A DNA stretch of 64,000 nt, taken from Blepharisma stoltei. Taxonomy: Eukaryota; Ciliophora; Heterotrichea; Heterotrichida; Blepharismidae. Below the pieces are notes generated by a model. It saw only the letters and a list, made by a program, of their open reading frames with translations. It made no database searches and was not told where the DNA came from. Of this stretch, positions 55,101 through 64,000 are shown piece after piece. The stretch covers positions 372,001 to 436,000 of the forward strand of contig CAJZBQ010000032.1 in the NCBI GenBank assembly GCA_914767885.1, written 5' to 3'. The stretch's first letter is position 1. Each line of letters starts with the position of its first letter. The translations under genes were made by a program, and so were the position numbers.

Positions 55101-58100
55101 TTTTTTTATAAAAAATTTTCTTAACCCCCCTTTTAAATTGAAACAAAATTTTTTGTTTCAATTTAAGGGGGGGGAGTCAGAGACCAAGTCATAGATGTTA
55201 TTGGTAACAAAAAACAATTTTTATCTAAAATTCTCAATAAGCTGGACTATGGCAATTTATTGATAGTTTTTGTGATTTATAAGTTAGTTGATATCAGGGC
55301 AACTGAAGAAAGCATTTACGAAATCTGCTTTGAGTACCTCAACAAAGAAGAAATTTTGGGAGAAGCCACAAATGATCTGCTGATTGTTATGCTGAGGCTT
55401 ACAATAGAAGCCTGTTTTGAAAACTCAATCAAGCAAAAAGGATCAATTGATAAAGAAAGATGGGTTGCAAAAGAAGTGATTTCGCTTTTGAAAAATTCGA
55501 CATCTCCAAATAATCTTATAAGAGAATTGTCCCAGCAGCTTCTTTTTAATATTGTTCCTATGAGTGTAAATCGGCTTGAAATTTCCTCTTGCTATGCTCA
55601 TTTATTTCCATATATAGTAGAGTTTGATAAAGTACTAGAAACTGCTTTAGATTTATTAGGATGTACCCACAATGAAATTTTAAAAGCGTTTACATCGGTT
55701 TCTCCAAGCATAACGCTACCTCACTCTTCTACTATTCTTATACTGCCAACTTCCCAGACAGCTCGCCAGCAAATTTTTGAGTATTTATGCTCCTTTATAG
55801 GAGATTCTTTAGGAAAATCATTTTTGATGGGCTCTCAAGGTGTAATTTCTGCCTTCGCTAACTATAACCACACATCTGGAATGATGATTAAAAATAGCAC
55901 GAAATTATCAGAAAATCAATATCTCTCTTCAATCTTCGGTTTTTCGATTCTTTTTGTTAACCACCACTACTACTCCTACAAGCTGTTTCCAAAATGCCCT
56001 CTCCCTTTCCTCTCATTATATGAGGATCCTTTGATGTTCCACAACTGGTACAAAGACCACTGTATGGAAATCAATAAGCCAATTGAGTTCATAAAATCTT
56101 CAAAAGCAGGAACTCCTCGATCTCACGACTTGGTAATTGATGATTCTCAGCTAATCCAAATGCAAGTTAATTTCCTATCGCTTGCAGATTCATTAATAGC
56201 TACTGACCCTGATGCAATTAAAAAAGCTTATGAGAGAGTTATATTATTTAAAGAAAATGGGGCACCAAAAGAGGAAAATGGAGACACAGCGCTGCTTTCA
56301 TTGACTGATTTATTAGGCCAGCTTGCAGCAATCATTGTGATTAAAGGCAAAAATAAAGGCTCAGAAAGCTATTTGCATGCTTTTATTTTAAGATTTAAGA
56401 TTTAAGATTTAAGATTACGATAACACTCTGTCGACCCCCACTTAGCCTAGGATCTGACAAACAAGCCCGTCCTTCCTGAATTCCATCACTGGCTAACAGC
56501 TCTGAACAACGGTAGGTGGAATTGGCCTAACCGTCAAACCGTTACAGTAGCCTATGACCTAGACAAGTCTTTCTTTCTTTCTTGATGTTGATTCAAGCTC
56601 AGTAGAACTGCCGAAGCAGTTCCAGCGCTTATATCCTTCAGAAAGTCTGAACTTCCCTCACTAGGATGACCTAAGGGAACAAGGACCCTAATTCATGCGC
56701 TCCATTTTTAATTGTGTGATGCTTTTATTAATAAGCATTTGGAAGAAATGAGTGTCATCTCCTCAACTGGATGTGTTTATTGCTCTGAGTGGCTATCTTA
56801 TGCAATGCCGAACCTAAAGCCAATGCTTTTTGAAGAAATTGCCAATTTTTGGAAGAAAACATTGTCGAAAGGAGGAATTGTCTCTTCCTCATCATCTTTA
56901 ATCCCCCATGTAAAGAGTCCGTTTTTCTCCTCAATTTTTGCAAACCAGCTCGATGTGAAACTAGGGAACTTAAATGAAACAAGTGATCCGCACTCATTCA
57001 GCTATGAACAATTGTTAGAAGTCCAAAAATGCTGGATCGATTATGTGTCAAGGAATTATTTCCCTGTGCTTTTTCGATATCAAGACCTAGCTGTATATCT
57101 AGTAAGGATAATATATGATACGATTTCAGTCCCAGTCAACACAGAAGCTCTAAAAAGTGCAATTGGGACAAAACTTATCCTCGATCTTTTTGACTTGGCC
57201 ATCAAAATCAGCAATAACTTGCCAAGCACAGTATCATTTACCAATAAATTAGCTCTGCAGCATAAAGCCTTGAATTTTTTGATTTCAGCGTTTGCAGCCC
57301 CGATGGTTTGGCTCAGTGTTTCAGATTCAGTGTTTCTCTCAGAGCTCATGTCTTCATTTACCAATGCAATTTCTGTATTTATTATATAGGTCATCAATAA
57401 AATTGAAATTGAAAATGCCCTTTTTGACGAAGAATTGTCCAATAAAAGGCTTTTCCCAAACTTAAGCTTCAAAAAGCTAATACAAAGAGAAAGGCTTGAT
57501 TTGGTGGCAAGAGCCGAAACTATTAATGTGTTTTTATCGTTTAAAGAATGCAATATGTTTGAAAAAATAGAGTTAGCATCTTTATTGGTCAAGCGGCAAT
57601 ATGAAATGCTCATTGTTTGGAATATTCCATTAAAGGCCAAATCTTACCTTCCATCATTGTAATTTTTATTTAGCACTAAGCCGATTCATATGTCAAGACT
57701 TCTTCACACAGCCTGACTTATAAGCGAAAATGTTGCCAAAAACTACTATAAATCATTACGTGGAAAAATTTCAACCAAAAAAATGGGTAATTTGACTCAA
57801 GATTTGGCACTTTTAGATGTAAAAAGCGCTGAAACTGAAGATGAGTGCCTATATTTATTTGCTGAATGCAAAGAATTACCCCTATTAATACCTCATTTGA
57901 GTAGCGCCTCACCTTGCGCTCGTGCTTATGCAGTTAAACATTTCTTAAGGAGTTCTGAAAGAGCCCAACTGTATTTTATGCAGCAAATTATTGAGGCAGG
58001 AAATCCTAGATCTTATTGGGAAACTTATTCAAGGGTTGATGGACATGAAGATACATGGACACTTCTACTTCAAGCAGTTGCCAAGTCTACTGTAGTTATG

Positions 58101-60076
58101 AACCAATTAGAATGGCTTCTAAGAGTTTCTATATTTAAACCTGTTGAAAGCTCCAAAAAGAAAAAAGTTGAAGAAGATTTTTTCCCTGAGAGAACTACAG
58201 CAATGGCGTTTCATTCAATAATCATGAAAGACCTGGAGCTTGATACAGAAAAGTGGACTGTCTTTAGAGAAGAACAAGATTTTTTTATGAGATTTTCTAT
58301 GATTTCTGCGTCATTGACTCCTGGGGATTCCCAAAATATTTCTAAAATCAGAGAAGGGCTGACAGAATTGGCAGGAGATGGCTATGATGTGCCTCCAGGA
58401 ATTTACCTGCCCACAGACCCAAGTCGGAAAGTAGTAGGGATTAGAGTCGACAATGGAATTCCTTTGCAAAGTGCTAATTCCTCCCTCCATGGGCTAGCAA
58501 TAATATTTTTGTTCGCTTATGAAGGGGGGTTAATTTTATTTTTTTAAAAAAAATTCGCAGAAATTGGAAAGTAAAAATAATTTAATTCATGAATTTTATA
58601 TTTTTTATGTTTAGAATGCAAGCTGATTAAAATTTGAATGATTTAGCTAGAGATTTTATTATAATTATCACTTATAAATTAAAAATTTAAGCTTGAAACT
58701 ATTTTTGCTCACTCACGGAATTTGTTTCCAACGGTTTTGCTCGCTCTAGAAGTGAGGGGGAGTAAGCGAACACCAATTTTAGTCACTTTTATTACAGCTG
58801 ATGATGCGAATTCAAAATTCGAAAGACAACAATCTTCAGCATCCCAATTGAGCAACTATACCAAAAAGCAGTCAACAAAGAATATTCAGTGTATATTTAA
58901 GGTGAATGATGATGTTAGAAACGATCAACTTTGTCTGCAGGTTATTGATTTAATGAGAGAAATATTTAGGATCGAAAATTTACCTATTTATTTGAGGCCT
59001 TATAAAGTAATTAGCACAATAACTAAATTCCAAGACCAAGACCAGCTAGGAGGAATTTTAGAATGTATCCCTAATTGTAAATCTAGGGATGAAATAGGTA
59101 AAGAAGGCACCCAATCGCTTTATGCTTTCTACTTACACTTCCCTTCTGTGAGCGAACAAAAACATTAAAGAAATCCTATTTTTGGGTAAAAAAAACTCTC
59201 TGTAAACGAATAAAAATATTTTAATATAAAAAATATTTTAGAAAAAAATGCTGATATATAAGTGATAATGAGTATAATTAAATCTCTATCTAATTCTGTT
59301 TAATTTTAAACAGCTTGAACTCTACTTGCGATTTGGGAATAGGATTTTTATAAATAAAAAAATAACAATTACTATATAATTGATATAGAAAATTCCCTTA
59401 ATAGTCCCAATTCTGTTAGACCAAATTGCATTTTGTAGGTAATTCACATTGCTTATGGGACTATTCATAGCAAAATTAGCCTCCTCCTGAGTGAACAAAA
59501 TTCTTTTGTTCGCTCACGAGGGAGGAGTTAGAAAAATTCGGAAATGAGTCATCCGAAACCTTCAATGCAGCCAGAAAAAGTTTCATAGAAAGTATGGCGG
59601 GATACGCAATAGCTTGCTATATTCTTCAAATAAAAGACAGACACAATGGAAATATCTTATTTGATGAATACGGTCATATACTTCATATAGATTTCGGGTT
59701 TATCCTCAGTATAAGCCCCGGTGGTAACATGAGATTTGAGCGGCCTGGCTTTAAGTTGACCAAAGAAATGATTGATATCATGGGCAACGAAAATTCTGAA
59801 GCTTTCGATTATTTCAGAGAACTTGTAATCAAAGGCTACTTAGCAGTCAGATCGCATGCTAATAGCTTTATCGCGCTAATAAAAGCAATGGAGTATTCAG
59901 GGCTCACTTGTTATAGGAAAAACGCTGTGGCTGGGTTCATTAAGAGGTTTTATTTGGGTGTTAACTACGCCACAGTAGTCAATAAAATGCAGCAAAAAAT
60001 TGCCAGAGCCAACAACTCGTTCTTCACAATTTGGTATGACAGAATCCAATTGATGCAGCAACAGATAGAATATTAA
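52145..60076 (+). CDS. PI4KA: Phosphatidylinositol 4-kinase III alpha, split by six insertions
   Basis: Makes PI4P at the plasma membrane. A long helical-solenoid N-terminal region is followed by a C-terminal kinase: YLPTDP and QSAKRTPILVTF (P-loop region), then KDRHNGNILFDEYGHILHIDFGF, read in two parts KDRHNGN (catalytic) and HIDFGF (activation), and FKLTKEMIDIMG, typical of PI4KA. Six segments interrupt the gene: MITE B 52528-52786, retroelement 54128-54623, MITE B 54758-55176, retroelement 56388-56718, MITE A 58478-58765 and 59136-59530. Two 15-nt introns lie at 57375-57389 and 57659-57673. With all removed it is 1,899 codons with no frame break, near the usual size. Several Trp are UGA. 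Confidence 0.95.
52525..52786. mobile_element. MITE B IES in PI4K, TAA duplication
   Basis: TAA at 52525-52527 and 52784-52786. Left end CTCCCCGCCTTAAATTGTAAC, right end GTTTAAAGGGGAC. It is eroded but recognisable. Excision joins MTEFS to KSLLEKKHYKG in frame. Confidence 0.85.
54126..54623 (-). mobile_element. Retroelement-like IES in PI4K (family of 13.8 kb)
   Basis: GC-rich, with long matches to the TBC-gene insert: CCCTCTGAGGCAA, CCTTGATTTGGAC and a shared right block ending in GCCATGCCATTTAA. On the minus strand it begins near AAATGGCATGGCGAATC. Removal between TA 54126-54127 and TA 54622-54623 joins TFLTY to ILKTIAMVTP. The boundary was chosen by frame. Confidence 0.75.
54755..55179. 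mobile_element. MITE B reference copy, TCA duplication without TA
   Basis: The body at 54758-55176 begins CTCCCCCCCCTTTAAATTG and ends CAATTTAAGGGGGGGGAG, with a second subterminal copy at each end. The flanks are TCA at 54755-54757 and 55177-55179. Exact removal with one TCA joins YENL to RDQVIDV in frame. The duplication has no TA. Confidence 0.92.
56377..56729 (-). mobile_element. Retroelement-like IES in PI4K, 11-bp duplication
   Basis: ATGCTTTTATT at 56377-56387 and 56719-56729. The insert has a (TTTAAGA)n run at its left end (a tail on the minus strand) and a head AAAAATGGAGCGC on the minus strand. Removal joins SYLHAF to INKHLEE in frame. Confidence 0.9.
57375..57389 (+). other. 15-nt intron in PI4K
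   Basis: GTATTTATTATATAG carries an in-frame TAG. Removal joins FTNAIS to VINKIEIENA. Confidence 0.93.
57659..57673 (+). other. 15-nt intron in PI4K
   Basis: GTAATTTTTATTTAG carries an in-frame TAA. Removal joins SYLPS to FTKPIHMSRLL across a split Phe codon. Confidence 0.93.
58475..58765. mobile_element. MITE A IES in the PI4K catalytic region
   Basis: TAA at 58475-58477 and 58763-58765. The hairpin end TTCCTCCCTCCATGGGC is on the left and CGCTCTAGAAGTGAGGGGGAG on the right (reverse orientation). Excision joins IPLQSA to KRTPILVTF, a conserved kinase strand. Confidence 0.88.
59133..59530. mobile_element. MITE A IES in the PI4K catalytic region, carrying an extra inverted repeat
   Basis: TTA at 59133-59135 and 59528-59530. 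Left end CACTTCCCTTCTGTGAGCG, right end CGCTCACGAGGGAGGAG. Excision joins SLYAFY to LEKFGNESSETF, matching the family before KDRHNGN. At 395 bp it is longer than other copies: a piece at about 59397-59475 bounded by AATAGTCCC and GGGACTATT seems inserted. Confidence 0.92.
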
Positions 60077-60096
60077 AATAATAGCCAGTAATAAAT

Positions 60097-61098
60097 ATGA
60101 GTAAAAGGGAGAAAAAGATTGAAAGCGATGAATGTTGATTCAAATTGTGGCAGCTGACTGAAGAATACCCAGTTGTGCTGATATGCAATTGCTTTTTGGT
60201 CGGAAATACTGTACTGAGCCAACTAAGAAGCAAAATCAGAGGCAAAGGAGTCATGCTGTTTGGGAAGAACACCTTGATCAGGGCCGGGCTAAAAAAGAAG
60301 CTCGAAATTTTAAATATAAACTCTTCATGCAAAGGTGCAAAGCAGACAGCAAATGACTGGCAAAGAAAAAACCTGGAAGTGCTTATAGAAAATTTCCTAT
60401 AGATGGCGCTGTTTGCCCTTGATTTGCCCATGAGGAAAATTTTTTTTGTTTTTACCAAACCATATGGTACTGGTCGAACCAAAAAAATTTCCCCGTGGGC
60501 AAATCAAGGGCAAACAGCGCCATCTATGGGAAATTTCTATATAAGAAACTTACAAGGAAAAGTTTGCATGATTTTTTGCAAAGAAGAATTTTTAGAAGTT
60601 ATTGAGATAGTTAATAAAATAACTGTACAAAGACCTGCAAGGCTCGGAGAAATTGCTCCAGCCGACGTCTATACAGTTCCTGGGCCAACGGATCTTGACC
60701 CAACAAAAACCTGCTATTTTGCAGTTTATAACATTGCTACGAAAATCAGCAAAGGAAAAATTGAAATAGTCAATAAAGCGCATATTATAAAGAAAGGTCA
60801 AGCGATTCAAGAAAATGACAAAAACATGCTTGAGCATATAGGAATCCATCCTTTCACCTCAAAACTTGAAATTTCACATGTAGTTGATCATGGGAAGCTC
60901 TTGAGTTCGAGCGTTATTACAATGGACAAATCTTTACTTATTCAAAAATTCTGTGAGGGTGCTAAAACAATCACAGCTTTATCTTTAGAAATTGGATTCC
61001 CAATTCCTAATTCAATTCCATTATCCATTTCCAAGGGCGTGAATTTTCTGTCAAATCTTGCGTCACTCTCAAATTATTCTTTAAAAAAGACTCATTAA
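60097..61098 (+). CDS. RPLP0: Large-subunit ribosomal protein uL10 (P0), split by a palindromic IES
   Basis: ATG 60097, only 20 bp after the PI4K stop. UGA is Trp at residue 14. The N-terminal part has IRGKGVMLFGKNTLIRAGL, the rRNA-binding start typical of P0. After the IES come VPGPTDLDPTKTCYFAVYN-type residues and TKISKGKIEIVNKAHIIKKG. 281 codons in total, as expected. The P0 C-terminal acidic SDDDMGFGLFD-like tail is missing; it ends SNYSLKKTH. It anchors the P1/P2 stalk in the GTPase centre, so excision must be reliable. An MRT4-like ribosome-assembly paralogue lacks the tail too and is an alternative. Confidence 0.8.
60384..60541. mobile_element. 154-bp palindromic IES in uL10
   Basis: The body at 60386-60539 begins TAGAAAATTTCCTATAGATG and ends CATCTATGGGAAATTTCTA. 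TA at 60384-60385 and 60540-60541. Excision joins LEVLI to RNLQGKV in frame. The arms are nearly perfect with a short central loop. Confidence 0.92.
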
Positions 61099-61143
61099 AA
61101 TAACTTTAAACGCTTTTAGCCTATATTTTAATTAGAGACTAAA

Positions 61144-61581
61144 TTAATTAGTATTCAAAGCTGCATCCCAATCAGATAAACACAAAGGTCCTTTATTTGC
61201 AACATCCATCCTACAGGCATTCTTTTTGACATTTCCTTGCAGATCTATGAGAACCAGGGAGGGAATAGTTTGCCCTCTATATCTTTCGATCAAAGTGGTT
61301 CTAATTTCAACTGCTTCATAAGGAATTGTGAGCCATGGCATTTCGTCATAATATTCGTTGAACTTCTCAATCGTACGATCTTGGCTGACGAAAACAACTT
61401 CAACCTTCTTTTCATCAAAGTTGACTGAATCATAAAACATAGCAAGCTTAGGTGTAAATTCTCTGCACGGTGGACAATAACTCGCAGAGAAATACAAAAG
61501 AACATACTTTGCCTCATTTAGTGGTGTCATACCAACGCTCCCGCTTTTTCCAATCAACACAGATCCTAATAATTGCTCCAT
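61144..61581 (-). CDS. Tryparedoxin/nucleoredoxin-like protein 1
   Basis: 145 residues with thioredoxin fold. The active site is YCPPC (Trp of the usual WCPPC replaced by Tyr) in LLYFSASYCPPCREFTPKL. DEMPWLTIPY and IPSLVLID with the cis-Pro follow the tryparedoxin/nucleoredoxin pattern. It is likely a cytosolic dithiol-disulfide oxidoreductase. It shares most of its sequence with the downstream paralogue at 62204-62638, so the two arose by tandem duplication. Confidence 0.9.
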   Translation of the reverse strand: MEQLLGSVLIGKSGSVGMTPLNEAKYVLLYFSASYCPPCREFTPKLAMFYDSVNFDEKKVEVVFVSQDRTIEKFNEYYDEMPWLTIPYEAVEIRTTLIERYRGQTIPSLVLIDLQGNVKKNACRMDVANKGPLCLSDWDAALNTN

Positions 61582-62203
61582 TTATAAAGCAAGTTGCATC
61601 AATATAAGAACAGAATTTCTATAGAGATCTTTTTTCTCCAAAGCATAATTTTTTAAAAAGTGTTTTTAATCTTATGTTGAAATTTTGATAAATTTACCTT
61701 TTAATTGAGCAAATTTACAAAATGTAAATTGTTTTAATAAATTTATAATCTTCTATTGGAAAAAAATTATTTTTAAAGAAATAATAATTTCTATGCAAAT
61801 CATTAGAGTCCTAATCAAATTCGCAAAAATTAAAAATAATCAATTTAATAGCTTTTGCCCCAATTAAGATGCTGAGTGTCTTGCTCCTCACATCTATCAA
61901 GCTGCTCTCTATATGAAATAGGCCACGCTGTCTATTTCAAATGTCATCACTTTCAATTAAATACCGAAAAATTGCTATAGTCAATTGCACATATTTCTTA
62001 ATGTGCAAGACATGTGGGAAATTTCTCCACATGTCAAAAAAAATTCATATGTGAAGTCTTACATAAATGCAGTCTTCATATGTGGAATATTTTTTTTGCA
62101 TGTGGGGAAATTTCCCACATGTCAAGCACATTAAGAAAAAAATGCAATGGATAATATGCTATTTAAACAATTAATCAGAAGAAATAATATGCTTAGTCAG
62201 TTT
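61582..62203. other. Spacer between paralogues, mostly AT-rich
   Basis: Contains the palindrome at 61985-62147; the rest is AT-rich with no other recognised feature. Confidence 0.5.
61985..62147. repeat. Intergenic palindrome between the tryparedoxin-like genes
   Basis: A 163-bp imperfect palindrome. Its outer arm pairs AATGTGCAAGACATGTGGGA with TCCCACATGTCAAGCACATT; an inner arm pairs TTCATATGTGAAG with CTTCATATGTGGAA. Unlike the other palindromes it is outside any gene and I see no clear TA duplication. It is probably the same class of element. Confidence 0.75.
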
Positions 62204-62638
62204 TTAAGAGTTGAGTGCTGCGTCCCAGTCGGCCAAACATAAAGGTCCTTTATTAGTAACATCCATTCTGCATGCGTCTTTCTTCACTACTCCTTCATGA
62301 TTAATCAGCATTAACGAAGGGATCCCTTGAACTCTGAATCTTTGAGCTAATTCATTCCTTGTTGCAGATTCCGAGTAAGGTACAGCAAGCCAAGGCATTT
62401 CGTCATAATATTCAGCAAACTGCTCAGGGGTACGGTCTCCGCTGACGTACACAATTTCGACTTGCTTGTGCGCTGAATTGACAGAGTCGTAAAAAAGCCC
62501 AAGCTTCGGAGTGAAGCCTCTACATGGTGGACACCAATGTGCTGAAAAATAAAGCAGCAAATATTTTGCGTCTCTAAGGCAGGAGGTTGGCTGGTTGCCA
62601 TTTTTCCCCAAAAGGACAGGTCCTAAAATCGCTTCCAT
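62204..62638 (-). CDS. Tryparedoxin/nucleoredoxin-like protein 2
   Basis: 144 residues with the full WCPPC active site (SAHWCPPCRGFTPKL), DEMPWLAVPY and IPSLMLIN. It is paralogous to 61144-61581 along its entire length, with the same orientation. The classic motif suggests this copy is the canonical enzyme and the YCPPC neighbour the variant. Confidence 0.92.
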   Translation of the reverse strand: MEAILGPVLLGKNGNQPTSCLRDAKYLLLYFSAHWCPPCRGFTPKLGLFYDSVNSAHKQVEIVYVSGDRTPEQFAEYYDEMPWLAVPYSESATRNELAQRFRVQGIPSLMLINHEGVVKKDACRMDVTNKGPLCLADWDAALNS

Positions 62639-62654
62639 TATTTTTATTATTTAA

Positions 62655-63858
62655 TTATACCTTAACAGTAAGGATGGTGAGTTTTTGATTCGGAGCTCCG
62701 AGCTGAATTATTGGGAAAAGTGGCCCCGAGTCAGTTTCGTGCTGGTAAATTTTTCGCATGTTTTTGAAAAAGTTGATTTGACTTTGTGAAGGGTCATATT
62801 CAATTTTGACATGGTCGTCCTGATTAATTTTCCATTGTTCAGCGTTATATGAAAATGTACCATATTGAGAATGTGTAAAGATAATTAAATATAGCGTCTC
62901 TGCCTGGGCACTCCTGGCCATGCAGCCTCGAGCGCATATTCAAATATGTTGGCCAAAATTTTTTTGCTACATCAGAAATGGATGGCAATTTTTAGGTCAG
63001 TAGTGGCACTTAGCCAAGTCCGAATTCAAAGATCTTTTACATCTTTGGGCACATGGGATTGGAAAGGATGCTCAGGGTCTAAGCATGTCAGTGAATAGCA
63101 CTATTAGACCCATCGGAAATGCCTAATGCGATACTGGAAATTACACCTGGGCCACAAGCTTCCATGGCAGGACGAAAGTATCCAGAAAATTCCATTTTTT
63201 GAATTTTCGGCAGTCAATCCAAATCAGATATATCTATCAAGCCCGAACAAGCGAAGATTCGAGGAGGTGCCTCCTTGTAGCACCTTGAGAAGATAGGTGG
63301 GGAGATAAGACCTGGATGGCAGCTTCTTTACCGGTGTCAAGCTTCAAATAGTTGTAAGGACCATAACCGATGAGCACTAAAAGCAAAGCTAATTAGGTTT
63401 AAGACTAAGAGATGTGTAAACCCTGTGCCTTCATAGGTCCAAACGTTTAAGTTGCAAGAAGAATCGAATTTCACATTTGGAAGATTTTTTTTATCAGCTA
63501 AAATAATGCCGCCAACTATTGTAAATTCAGAATTTTCACCTGTAACTTGGAGCTCGATGGAAAGTTTTTTCTGTAAAGGGGAAATAAAAATTAAAGTAGA
63601 TCATGATGAATGATTAGAAGGGGTTGAAATAGCAGAGCCATTACAAGTTACTGATGCTGGAATTGTGAAGTACTTTCTAAGATCAAGATTTGGAGATGGA
63701 GATTGCTGAGTTGGGTCTGGAAGATTTGCAACAGATATGAATTCACGAGGCGGGGCAGAGTTTGAAGGATTAGCCTGAGGATTTACTTTTTGGCTTGGCT
63801 GAGATCTGACAATTACAGAACTTGCAGTATTGACTTGAGATTTAGCAGAGCATCCCAT
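62655..63858 (-). CDS. SPRY-like protein with myristoylation/palmitoylation motif, split by an insert
   Basis: ATG 63858 gives MGCSAKSQ, a dual acylation motif. A disordered Pro/Ser N-terminus is followed, after UGA read as Trp, by a beta-rich region: VWTYEGTG and, after IES removal, AEQWKINQDDHVKIEYDPSQ and INFFKN, like the second half of SPRY domains (GDxIgVeyDp...FfkNg). 220 codons after removal, ending at TAA 62655. Peripheral membrane adaptor is a reasonable inference. The IES lies at 62880-63411. Confidence 0.7.
62871..63420. mobile_element. Retroelement-like IES with a 9-bp duplication
   Basis: ATGTGTAAA at 62871-62879 and 63412-63420 around a GC-richer 532-bp insert. Removal with one copy joins EGTGFTH to SQYGTFSYN in frame. 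The left edge starts GATAATTAAAT, similar to the GATAATTAAG tail of the element at 15232-15657. No coding frame is supported. Confidence 0.85.
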
Positions 63859-64000
63859 AATTCTTAAATTTATTAGTCAAGCTGTATATAATTATAAACT
63901 AACAAAAATTATTTGCCCAATTAAATCACGGAATAATAAGTTCTTTTCCTTTACCAATTTACTAAAAAATTGTAAATTCAAATAAAATTTAATTTAAATG

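Overview
This window looks like germline (micronuclear) DNA of a heterotrich ciliate, most likely Blepharisma. Four things in the sequence point there. (1) UGA is read as tryptophan while UAA/UAG end genes: in-frame UGA falls at conserved Trp positions, such as the Trp after the APE motif of a protein kinase. (2) The introns found are only 15-16 nt, a heterotrich trait. (3) The DNA is AT-rich with short intergenic gaps (20 bp between PI4K and uL10). (4) Many genes are broken by 85-850 bp segments flanked by short direct repeats, usually containing TA, and removing the segment with one repeat copy restores the reading frame and the expected protein domain. These are internal eliminated sequences (IESs). 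Species and nuclear origin are inferred; nothing was searched.

Layout. 1-9.2 kb: a tetraspan membrane protein (cut by the window edge), an ankyrin/AGC kinase broken by a palindromic IES, a small myristoylation-motif protein, a multi-pass membrane protein, NAD(P)HX epimerase, an acidic coiled-coil protein and a paraoxonase-like protein. 9.7-20 kb: a Gly/Ser/Gln-rich secreted protein split by a retroelement plus MITE, a TBC Rab-GAP, a prenylation-motif protein, a pseudokinase-kelch protein, a Ras-family GTPase and a truncated haemoglobin. 20-24 kb: a repeat-rich stretch with a (GATA)n microsatellite, then a pentapeptide/WD40 gene with two compensating frame shifts. 24-36.7 kb, minus strand: a large type I membrane protein, a C2/coiled-coil protein, a RING-H2 protein and an amino-acid transporter. 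38-47 kb: ArfGAP-PH, RanGAP-like, ankyrin-TKL kinase, serine carboxypeptidase and a ZIP3/RNF212-like RING protein. 47.6-64 kb: a STIL-like centriole protein, aspartyl-tRNA synthetase, PI4-kinase III alpha split by six insertions, ribosomal protein uL10, two tandem tryparedoxin-like proteins and a SPRY-like protein.

The germline-limited DNA falls into four kinds. MITE family A has ends CTCCCCCTCCGTGAG.../...CTCACGGAGGGGGAG, is about 260-395 bp, and sits in 3-bp TAA or TTA duplications. MITE family B has CTCCCC plus TTTAAATTGAAACAAAA ends. Near-perfect palindromes have TATA termini. GC-rich SINE-like retroelements have 9-18 bp target duplications, simple-repeat tails and often an ATGGC-type head. 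Several are nested. With the proposed excisions and introns, most interrupted genes give a continuous frame (for example PI4K 1,899 codons, AspRS 540, TKL kinase 516); exceptions are the C-termini of STIL and the WD40 gene.

The genes show no operon logic. They are ordinary eukaryotic housekeeping, signalling and trafficking genes whose somatic function depends on precise removal of these insertions during macronuclear development.
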